This document shows positions 44,946 through 51,881 of a DNA stretch of 64,000 nucleotides, piece after piece (the first letter of the stretch is position 1; every line of letters begins with the position of its first letter). Under the pieces are notes generated by a model that saw nothing but the letters and a program-made list of their open reading frames with translations, had not been told where the DNA came from and ran no database searches. The translations under genes were made by a program, and so were the position numbers. The stretch is from PALSA-612 sp963773055 (GTDB taxonomy: Bacteria > Actinomycetota > Thermoleophilia > Gaiellales > Gaiellaceae): positions 1,994,825-2,058,824 of the forward strand of contig CAVYZL010000006.1 of assembly GCA_963773055.1 (NCBI GenBank), written 5' to 3'.

Positions 44946-45973
44946 AGGCGGTCGTCCTTCGCGGCCCGAACGACGTCCGGCTCGAGGACGTCGCGGACCC
45001 CGTTCTGCTCGCGCCGACCGACGCGCTCGTCCAGGTCGACCTGGCGGCGATCTGCGGAGCCGATCTCGGCCCGCTCCACGGCCACGTCCCCGGCTTCGAG
45101 TACGGGACGATCATGGGGCACGAGTTCGCCGGCAAGGTCGTCGAGACGGGCGACGACGTCTCGTTGATCCGCCCCGGCGATCGTGTCGTGAACATGAGCC
45201 TCGTCGCCGACGGCACGTGCGCCGCCTGCCGCGCGGGGCGCACGACCCAGTGCTCCGGCCGCGCGCTCTTCGGCTACTCGGGCGTCTATCCGCGCCTCGA
45301 CGGCGCGCAGGCGGAGCTCGTGCGCGTCCCCCACGCCGACACCGTGCTCTCGCCGCTGCCCGACGAGGTCTCCGACGAGGCCGCGGTCTTCCTCGCCGAC
45401 AACCTGCCGACCGCCTACGACGCCGTCGTCCGCGGCGAGACGAAGCCGACGGACCTCGTCTGCGTCGTCGGGCTCGGCGCCGTCGGGCTGATGGCGGTGA
45501 TGGTCGCGCTCGACCTCGGGGCGACCGTGTTCGCCGTCGACGGCATCGCCGAGCGGCGGGCGCTCGCCGAGGGGCTCGGTGCCCGCGTGCTCGAGCCGGC
45601 CGAGGCGTGGGACGAGATCGCGGCCGAGACGGACGGCCTCGGCGCCGATGTCGTCGTCGAGGCAGCCGGCTCGCCGGGCGCGCTCGACGCGGCGATGGAC
45701 CTCGCACGCGGGCGCGGCATGGTCTCCGTCGTCGGCGCGCACTTCGAGCCCGACTTCCCGCTCGACAACGGCCGCATGTTCGCGAAGGAGCTGACGATGC
45801 GCTGGTCGATCGGCGACTCGCTCGGCCACCGGCAGCGGTTGATCGAGATGATCGCCGCCGGGCGCCTCGATCCGCCGGCCGTCGTCACACATCGCGTGCC
45901 GCTGGCCGAGGCTCGGGACGCGTACCGCCTCTTCGACAGCCGCGAGGCGACGAAGATCGTCATGACGCCGTGA
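44942..45973 (+). CDS. Zinc-dependent (MDR) alcohol dehydrogenase
   Basis: A 343-residue medium-chain dehydrogenase with GTG start overlapping the VOC gene. Catalytic zinc site: C (AAICGADLG), GHEFAG (H and E). The structural zinc loop is reduced: GTCAACRAGRTTQC has three Cys visible. The NAD motif is VGLGAVGLMAV. It resembles threonine, sorbitol and other ADHs that oxidise small alcohols. The island otherwise lacks an enzyme oxidising the 5-hydroxymethyl of 4-pyridoxate, and this gene is the obvious candidate; the known enzyme for that step belongs to a different family. Confidence 0.8.
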   Translation: MKAVVLRGPNDVRLEDVADPVLLAPTDALVQVDLAAICGADLGPLHGHVPGFEYGTIMGHEFAGKVVETGDDVSLIRPGDRVVNMSLVADGTCAACRAGRTTQCSGRALFGYSGVYPRLDGAQAELVRVPHADTVLSPLPDEVSDEAAVFLADNLPTAYDAVVRGETKPTDLVCVVGLGAVGLMAVMVALDLGATVFAVDGIAERRALAEGLGARVLEPAEAWDEIAAETDGLGADVVVEAAGSPGALDAAMDLARGRGMVSVVGAHFEPDFPLDNGRMFAKELTMRWSIGDSLGHRQRLIEMIAAGRLDPPAVVTHRVPLAEARDAYRLFDSREATKIVMTP

Positions 45974-46275
45974 AGCGGGCCGCGCTGCTCGCGGCGCTGA
46001 TCGGGGCCGCGGGTTGCGGGGGAAACGCGGAGACGAGCCCGGCCGCCGTGCGAGCCGCGCTCGAAGCACGGCTCGACGGGAAGCGCCTCTCCTATGAGTG
46101 GGTCTACTGCCTGCGCACGCGGCGGACGTTCGCGGAGAAGACGATCTTCCGCTGCAACGTGAACTTCGGCGAGCCGCATATCGTCATCTACTGCGTGACG
46201 CTCGACGGCGACACGCTCCTCACCAACCGCGAGCGGCCGGGCATCCGCTGCGGCCGCGGCGAAGCCGGCGCCTAG
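45970..46275 (+). CDS. Small lipoprotein of unknown function
   Basis: A 101-residue protein from the GTG at 45970 (GTGA overlap with the dehydrogenase). Signal peptide and lipobox (LIGAAGCGG) are clear. Four further Cys (YC, FRC, YC, RC) suggest two disulphides. It is translationally linked to the end of the catabolic operon but may be unrelated to it. It converges on the next gene with a four-base overlap. Confidence 0.55.
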   Translation: MKRAALLAALIGAAGCGGNAETSPAAVRAALEARLDGKRLSYEWVYCLRTRRTFAEKTIFRCNVNFGEPHIVIYCVTLDGDTLLTNRERPGIRCGRGEAGA

Positions 46276-46562
46276 TCCTTCCGTTCGAGCACGACCTCCC
46301 ACTGCTCGACCGAGGTGCGGCGCATGTTCGAGTCGGCCGGCGGGCTCATCGCGTCGAGGGTCGCGCTTCCCGCGCGGAGGTCTTCCTCCGAGCCGAAACG
46401 GACGACGGTGCGGAGCTTTCCCGCCGAGCGGTCGGCGAGGACGGTGACGGACGTGGCGGGCACGCCCTCGGGCGCGCCGGACTCCGCGTTGATCGCGTTG
46501 ACGAGGTTTTCTAGAGCTCCTTCGTCGGCGTCGAAGTTGGCGACGCGTACGTACTCGGGCAT
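46272..46562 (-). CDS. Small ABM-like dimeric alpha/beta-barrel protein
   Basis: A 96-residue protein with the pattern of antibiotic-biosynthesis-monooxygenase-like proteins: YVRVANFDADEGALENLVNAI, a central helix and the final strand VEQWEVVLE. No catalytic residue is evident. A similar small protein lies at 59665-59955 near the far end of the possible island. Confidence 0.55.
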   Translation of the reverse strand: MPEYVRVANFDADEGALENLVNAINAESGAPEGVPATSVTVLADRSAGKLRTVVRFGSEEDLRAGSATLDAMSPPADSNMRRTSVEQWEVVLERKD

Positions 46563-46702
46563 GACGACCTCCTGAGTCGGTGGATGCTCCGAGACTAGCT
46601 GCAGAGCTCTAGAACCGCGGAGGCCCGCCCATCTCGAGGCGGCGACGCCGCGAACAACTGCCTAGCCGTTCTCGCGGACTGCAGGGTTACAGTGGATCTA
46701 GA

Positions 46703-46774
46703 GCCCCCGTAGCTCAGTGGATAGAGCAGCGGTTTCCTAAACCGCGTGCGCATGTTCGATTCATGCCGGGGGCA
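46703..46774 (+). tRNA. tRNA-Arg, anticodon CCT
   Basis: A complete cloverleaf is visible. The acceptor stem GCCCCCG pairs with CGGGGGC; the D arm starts GCTC and closes with GAGC. The anticodon stem GCGGT/ACCGC encloses the loop TTCCTAA (anticodon CCT). The variable region is 4 bases, and the T stem GCATG/CATGC encloses loop TTCGATT. CCA is not encoded. It decodes AGG. The 3' half is repeated at 61.5 kb. Confidence 0.93.
46734..46774 (+). repeat. Direct repeat copy 1 (attL-like) in tRNA-Arg 3' half
   Basis: The 41 bases from TTCCTAAACCGCG to CCGGGGGCA at the tRNA 3' end recur in the same orientation at 61480-61518, lacking only a GT pair after GCGCAT. Tyrosine-recombinase elements typically integrate into the 3' half of tRNA genes and leave such a pair. 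Confidence 0.7.
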
Positions 46775-46842
46775 CTCCCTCTCATAGCCTCAAATCCGGC
46801 GCGGACAAAGGCTTTGCGAGCTATGCATCCGCCGGTCGCTGT

Positions 46843-47325
46843 TTAGCCGTGCGCGTGGAATTCGTGAATGACTGCATGCCCCCGTCCGCGTGCAATCAGC
46901 CAGCGGTTGACTGGGAACGCGGCTAGAAAGGCGATCACGAGGCTTAGGCCGAGGCTCCACCAGAAGAGGCTGTCCGACAGACCAGCCTCAATCGCGCCGG
47001 GGACGATCAGGATGAAGGCGTTGTCGACGATCTCCATTGTCGCGATCGAGAGCGTGTCGGAGGCGAGTGCGAGTCGGGTCGCACGCCTGAGCGGAACGCC
47101 AGCCTTCACCATCGGTCCCAACGTCAGTGCGTATCCGAACAGAAAGGCAAGCAGGATGGACACCGTGATGGAAGCTGCGTTGCCCCATCCAAGTGCTGTC
47201 GCGATGACCATCCCCAGCACCTCGCCGATCGCGCAGCCCGTCAGGCAGTGGACGGTTGCCTGAAGGGCGCTTCGGTTTAGTGACGTTTCGTGGCTGTGCA
47301 TCGCTTGTTCGTGTCGCCGGGCCAA
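46843..47325 (-). CDS. DUF4396 membrane protein
   Basis: About 160 residues (152 if the ATG at 47301 is used). Four membrane helices are evident. The N-terminal segment ALQATVHCLTGCAIGEVLGMVIATALGW is the DUF4396 hallmark, with Cys, His and Gly placed as in that family, which often adjoins copper or other metal-handling proteins. The C-terminus is His-rich (HAVIHEFHAHG). Function is unknown; a metal link is suggested by His and Cys content. Confidence 0.75.
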   Translation of the reverse strand: MARRHEQAMHSHETSLNRSALQATVHCLTGCAIGEVLGMVIATALGWGNAASITVSILLAFLFGYALTLGPMVKAGVPLRRATRLALASDTLSIATMEIVDNAFILIVPGAIEAGLSDSLFWWSLGLSLVIAFLAAFPVNRWLIARGRGHAVIHEFHAHG

Positions 47326-47569
47326 GTGCGAGTTTGTTTCGCGGCAAGCAAGTGTGGGATGACCGAGGAGACGCGCTCAAGCACCTTGGCAAGAGTAGAA
47401 CTAGTGATGCGGGTCTTGCTGCTCGCTCTAGGCTGGGGTCGGGCTGGACAGCGGTGCGACGGGGCTATCGCGATTTAGCTCGACGAAGAGGAGCCCGTTG
47501 CGCAGATCGCTCCCGACGTCGACGCGGCGCGGGCAGCCTCGCGCGCCATGTAGCCTGACCGGGCCTCGC

Positions 47570-48544
47570 ATGGGTCTGCGCCAACCGGTGACCGCACGAA
47601 GAAATGGGGCTGGTTTGAAAGGCGATTCGCGCCTCAAGGTGGGACTCGTTCTCCAGCCACCGGGCATTGACGATCCCTATGGGCATGGCGCGTACGTCGG
47701 AATCGAGCGGGCCGCGCGCGACCTCGGAATCAAGGGTCGCGTGCTGACACCGACCCCGAGAGAGGGTTACGCTCCGAGCCTCGCCCTCTTCGCGCGAGAG
47801 AAGTACGACCTCGTCATCGCGACCGGCGTCGAGGCGCGAGACGCACTCGACGCCGTCGCCACGAGGTTTCCCGAGATCAAGTTCGCGATCATCGACGTCG
47901 GTCACGATGCCTTACCGCACCGCCCGAAGAACGTGCAGGGCCTCGTCTTCTCAGAGGGGCAGGCCGGCTACCTCGCAGGCTACTTGGCAGCGCTCGTTGT
48001 AGCACTCTCGCCGGGCGAGAACGTGGTCAGCTCCATCGGCGGCCGGCCCGTGCCGCCGGTCGAGCGCTACCTCGCCGGCTACCAGGCAGGGGCGAAGCGA
48101 GCCGATCCTGACATCACGACGCTGAACAGCTACACCAACGACTACTACGACCCGGTGAAAGGCAGATCAGTCGCCCTCGGCCAGATCGCGAGAGGCTCAC
48201 GAGTCCTGTTCCAGGTGGCGGGCCCCTGCGGGATCGGAGCCCTCGAGGCGGCCGAAGAGCATGGAGTCTGGGGGATCGGCGTCGACGTCGACCAATCAGG
48301 GCTCGGTCCACACATCCTCACGAGTGCGATCAAGCGTATGGATATCGCTGTTTTCGCGACAATCGAGAAACTCATGGACGGGACGTACGAGACTGGCAGC
48401 ACCTCGAGCTTCTCCCTGCGAAACGAGGCCGTCGGACTAGGCGCCATCAGCGAGCAGGTGCCCCGCTCGATCGTCGCACAGGTAGAGAGCGTCAGGGCCG
48501 AAATCGTGGCAGGGGACGTCACGGTTCCGACTTCCGTCAGATAG
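47570..48544 (+). CDS. Stand-alone BMP/PnrA-like ligand-binding protein
   Basis: About 324 residues from the ATG at 47570. The BMP periplasmic-binding-protein fold is seen in KVGLVLQPPGIDDPYGHGAYVGIERAARDLG, YDLVIATGVEARDALDAVATRFPEIKFAIIDV, FSEGQAGYLAGYLAAL and GVDVDQSGLGP. There is no signal peptide, so it should be cytoplasmic, and no permease or ATPase is near. It converges on the BTAD regulator with an 8-base overlap. A cytoplasmic sensor role, possibly working with that regulator, is inferred. Confidence 0.68.
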   Translation: MGLRQPVTARRNGAGLKGDSRLKVGLVLQPPGIDDPYGHGAYVGIERAARDLGIKGRVLTPTPREGYAPSLALFAREKYDLVIATGVEARDALDAVATRFPEIKFAIIDVGHDALPHRPKNVQGLVFSEGQAGYLAGYLAALVVALSPGENVVSSIGGRPVPPVERYLAGYQAGAKRADPDITTLNSYTNDYYDPVKGRSVALGQIARGSRVLFQVAGPCGIGALEAAEEHGVWGIGVDVDQSGLGPHILTSAIKRMDIAVFATIEKLMDGTYETGSTSSFSLRNEAVGLGAISEQVPRSIVAQVESVRAEIVAGDVTVPTSVR

Positions 48545-50189
48545 CGCTCTCGCTCTGGATCGAGACCCAGAGGATCCCCTCGTCGAAGGCAATGTCCGTT
48601 GGCGCGTGACCTACTGTCGAGTGGCCCACGACTCGACCTCCCCGCGGATCGATCCGAGCCACCGTTCCCTCGCTATTCACCGTCGCCCACAGGGCTCCGT
48701 CGGCGGCGCAAAGGCCCACCAATCCTCTGCCAACGGACGTCGTCTGTATTACCGCCGCCGTGTCCGGGTCGATGCACCAGATCTGCCCTCGCACGTCAGA
48801 GACCCAGACCGCCTGCTCGCCAACGGTCAATGCGACGGGAAGGCCGATGGGCACTTCGAGCGAAGCGGCGTTCGCGCCGCGCTCGATGCGTAGCGCCCGC
48901 TCGGCGATCGTCGCGACCCAGAGAGTTCCCTCGCCGAAGGCGACGCCGACCGGGACATGTCGAACATCGATCATGGTCACTACCTCATTCGTGGCCGGGT
49001 CGATGTGGACAACGTGCTGAGGACCGACTGCGACCCACACGGCCCCGTCACCCGCGTCAACCGCATACGTGGGGTTCCAAGCGAGCGCACTCGAGCCCCT
49101 GAGGTCGATCGTGTCCACGACGGTGTCGGCATTCGGATCGATGCGCGAAACCGTGCCCTCGCTTCCATTCGCAACCCAGACCGCGTCGGGCCCGACGGCG
49201 AGGTCGATCGCCGGCGCTCCGATCCCGATCGTTCGGATGACCTCGCGTCGGCCGGGATCGATGCGGGAAACCGTTCCATCGTCGGCGTTTGCGACCCAAA
49301 CAGAACTGTGCCCAACTGCGACGGCGACAGGCCTCCGACCGACGAGCACGTGGCCGACCACCTGGGCTTCCTCGGGATCGACAAGGGCGACCGAGTCCGC
49401 TGGGACCGGCGCGGCCTCGGTGCGGGCAAGGGGCCGATACGCGGGCTTCGGCTCGGTCGCAGACGGCGTGAGCGCCGGATCATGCTCGAGGATGGCTCTC
49501 TCGAGTCGACGAAGCTCCTCGCCCGGCTCGAGGCCGAGCTCCTCGTCGAGCACTTGCCGGCCCTGCCGGTAGACGTCGAGCGCTTCGGCCTGCCGGCCGG
49601 AGCGGTATAGAGCAAGCATGAGCCGCGCGCGCAGCCGCTCGCGCAGCGGGTGCTCTCGGACGAGCCCCTCTAGCTCGGCAACGAGTTCCACGTCGCTCTG
49701 GAGCTCGAGGTCAGCCGCGACCCGTTGCTCGAGCGCCGATAGGCGCTCCTCGTCCAGACGTGCGCGTTCGGGGCCGGCGACGGATCCGTCCAGGCCTGCA
49801 AGCGGCGGGCCGCGCCAAAGCCGGAGGGCCTCGCGCAGCCGTGCGGCGGTCTCCGCCGGAGACGTCCCGCGCGCCTCCTCGACGAGCCGCTCAAAGCGTT
49901 CGAAGTCGATCTCGCCCGCGCCGACGCGAAGGAGGTAGCCGCCCGGTCGTGTTTCGATGGTGTCTCGCCCCAGTGTCTTCCGCAGTTGTGACACGTAGAC
50001 CTGAAGCGCGGTCCGAGCTGTTTCCGGAGGCTCGTCGCCCCAGATCTCGTCGATCAAGCGGTCGCGCGATACCAGCTCGTTCGCGTGGAGAGCGAGGATT
50101 GCGAGCAGCGCGCGCTGCCGTGGCCCGCCCAGGACGAGCGGCCGACCGTCCACTATGACCTCCAGCGGGCCGAGAATCCGAATCTCCAT
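48537..50189 (-). CDS. SARP/AfsR-type BTAD regulator with beta-propeller
   Basis: A 550-residue regulator. Residues ~1-92 are an OmpR-like winged-helix domain (PRQRALLAILALHANELVSRDRLIDEIWG, then ALQVYVSQLRKTLG). Residues ~95-240 form the BTAD domain (IDFERFERLVEEARG, ... YRSGRQAEALDVYRQGRQVLDEELGLEPGEELRRLE). From about residue 270 a YVTN/virginiamycin-B-lyase-like propeller follows, with six or seven blades each carrying VWVAN and SRIDP phrases. No membrane segment is present, so the propeller is likely an intracellular ligand sensor or protein-binding platform replacing the usual NB-ARC/TPR module. Confidence 0.82.
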   Translation of the reverse strand: MEIRILGPLEVIVDGRPLVLGGPRQRALLAILALHANELVSRDRLIDEIWGDEPPETARTALQVYVSQLRKTLGRDTIETRPGGYLLRVGAGEIDFERFERLVEEARGTSPAETAARLREALRLWRGPPLAGLDGSVAGPERARLDEERLSALEQRVAADLELQSDVELVAELEGLVREHPLRERLRARLMLALYRSGRQAEALDVYRQGRQVLDEELGLEPGEELRRLERAILEHDPALTPSATEPKPAYRPLARTEAAPVPADSVALVDPEEAQVVGHVLVGRRPVAVAVGHSSVWVANADDGTVSRIDPGRREVIRTIGIGAPAIDLAVGPDAVWVANGSEGTVSRIDPNADTVVDTIDLRGSSALAWNPTYAVDAGDGAVWVAVGPQHVVHIDPATNEVVTMIDVRHVPVGVAFGEGTLWVATIAERALRIERGANAASLEVPIGLPVALTVGEQAVWVSDVRGQIWCIDPDTAAVIQTTSVGRGLVGLCAADGALWATVNSEGTVARIDPRGGRVVGHSTVGHAPTDIAFDEGILWVSIQSESAI

Positions 50190-50306
50190 GGGCCTTCCGA
50201 GCCTCCCTTTAGCGCCGCTTTAGGTTCTTCGGCAGCTGTCTTTTAGCCGCTCGGTGTCTTGTGTGCAACGGCCGCCGCCCGGCGGTCGTCACGAAGGAGG
50301 AAGCGC

Positions 50307-50753
50307 ATGACCATCTCACTCTCCACGATCCGGCGCCTGCGACTGGTGGCCGTCGCCGCCCTGGCTGCGATGGCTGTCGCTGGCCCGGCAACGGGAAGCC
50401 CGGGACAGGGCGTGCCGCCGCAGTCCGCGATCGACAACGCGAGCGCGACGTGGGCTGCAAAGGCCAAGCTGCTCGACGTCTACGGGCAGCCCAGGCTCAA
50501 GCAGGCCCCGCCCCAGTCCGCGATCGACAACGCGAGCGCGACGTGGGCTGCAAAGGCCAAGCTGCTCGACGTCTACGGGCAGCCGATTCCCGGTGCAATG
50601 CTCAAGTCGACAAGCGGCGGTCGGGCGGCAATGGACTGGGGCGCCTTCGGCATCGGTGCCGGAGCCGTGCTCGGGCTCGTGCTCCTCGTGAGCGGCCTCG
50701 CGGCCGGAGCCCACTACACCAGGCGCCGCATGCATCCGCGTCCGGCTGTATAG
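50307..50753 (+). CDS. Exported repeat protein with C-terminal membrane anchor
   Basis: A 148-residue protein; the ATG at 50307 follows a GAAGGAGGAA site. It has a signal peptide (residues ~8-30), then two copies of a 31-residue unit (PPQSAIDNASATWAAKAKLL, then DVYGQP and a variable end), and a C-terminal membrane helix (~residues 112-135) followed by basic residues. It should be surface-displayed and membrane-anchored. No family recognised. It is divergent from the BTAD regulator and could be its target. Confidence 0.65.
   Translation: MTISLSTIRRLRLVAVAALAAMAVAGPATGSPGQGVPPQSAIDNASATWAAKAKLLDVYGQPRLKQAPPQSAIDNASATWAAKAKLLDVYGQPIPGAMLKSTSGGRAAMDWGAFGIGAGAVLGLVLLVSGLAAGAHYTRRRMHPRPAV
50421..50584 (+). 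repeat. Two perfect 71-bp direct repeats, 93-bp period
   Basis: Bases 50421-50491 and 50514-50584 are identical over 71 positions; the period of 93 bases equals 31 codons and keeps the frame. Identity at synonymous positions as well indicates a recent tandem duplication or active homogenisation. Confidence 0.9.
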
Positions 50754-51230
50754 GACGCGCATCACTTCCGGCCGGGCGGTCCTCGCGCTCGGCCGGAAGC
50801 TCCTCGTTACCCTTTAGCTAGACGGCAGCACCGGCTACGCCGCGCACAGGGTCACGCTGGCGCGGGCTGAAGCTCCGGAGTCGTCCCTGACGGAGGTGGA
50901 ATTGACCCTTACGAACGAAGCGATGCTGGACCGGTTTCAGGAGTGCGCGGCGCAGTTCTCGCGCACGCGTGCGTTACGCGTAACGTCACCGTCGGCCAGT
51001 AGCCTCGATTGACAAATGGTCGGTCGACCGAAGCGATCAAGCAAGTCCCAGCTCGCTAGCAATCGGCAGCTGTGACGACTCAACGCACTCGGCCGGCTCC
51101 CGATCGCTGAGGAGGCGAAGCCCATCAGTTCGTCGGGCGCCAGTGCTCTTATCGCCACCGCAGCGGCAGAGCTGTCAGTAACTGCTGACGCGGCGCAAGG
51201 GCGGCGCTCCGTGCCAAGCTCTGAAATGGC
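50754..51230. other. 477-bp intergenic region with palindrome
   Basis: No gene is supported here. Its base composition is slightly lower in G+C than its surroundings. It contains a perfect 14-base palindrome at 50972-50985 (CGTTACGCGTAACG) and a weaker inverted pair GTCAG/CTGAC near 51175-51190. These could be operator sites or remnants. Confidence 0.45.
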
Positions 51231-51881
51231 CTACGCGCCGGCCCGCAGGTACGCCAGCACTGCGAGCACGCGCCGGTGCGATTCAGGTTTTACGTCGAGC
51301 CGAAGCTTCCCGAAGACCTGCTTCACGTGCGCCTCGACCGTGCGCTCGGTGATGAAGAGACGGCCGGCGATCGCCTTGTTGGAGAGGCCCTCTGCAACGA
51401 GACTGAGCACCTCATTCTCGCGATCGGTCAGCTCGGCGAGCGGATCTTCCCGACGGCGGCGGCCGACGAGCCGCGACACGATCGTCGGATCCACCACGGT
51501 CTCGCCGTCGGCGATCCTTCGGAGAGCATCGATGAGGATGGCCACGTCGAAAACGCGCTCCTTGAGCAGGTACCCGACGCGCTCGGGGTGCTCCTCGAGC
51601 AGACGCATCGCGTAGCTCGGCTCGACGTACTGGGAAAGCACGAGGACACCGACGTCCGGGTGCTCGGCGCGGATCTGCTGCGCGGCCACCAGCCCCTCGT
51701 CCGTATGTGTCGGAGGCATGCGGATGTCGACGATGGCCGCGTCGGGTCGGGCAAGGCGGACGTGCCGGAGCAACTCGTCCGCGTTCTCTGCCTCGGCCAC
51801 GACGTCCACATCGGCGTCTCGAAGCAGACGAACGATGCCCTCGCGCGTGAGCATGACGTCGTCGGCGACGACTACGCGCAC
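51231..51881 (-). CDS. NarL/LuxR-family response regulator
   Basis: A 216-residue regulator with a receiver domain (acidic pair D7/D8, phosphoacceptor D52 in AIVDIRMPP, S in VLVLSQY, K in YLLKER) and a LuxR-type helix-turn-helix (LTDRENEVLSLVAEGLSNKAIAGRL, then ERTVEAHVKQVF). Its start lies inside the kinase gene (10-base overlap), so the two are co-expressed. It is the only protein in the two-component cluster with a DNA-binding output domain. Confidence 0.9.
   Translation of the reverse strand: MRVVVADDVMLTREGIVRLLRDADVDVVAEAENADELLRHVRLARPDAAIVDIRMPPTHTDEGLVAAQQIRAEHPDVGVLVLSQYVEPSYAMRLLEEHPERVGYLLKERVFDVAILIDALRRIADGETVVDPTIVSRLVGRRRREDPLAELTDRENEVLSLVAEGLSNKAIAGRLFITERTVEAHVKQVFGKLRLDVKPESHRRVLAVLAYLRAGA

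Noticed and set aside
50937..51158. 73-residue minus-strand frame in the intergenic gap
   Set aside because: No ribosome site, no family, covers the palindrome; likely chance.
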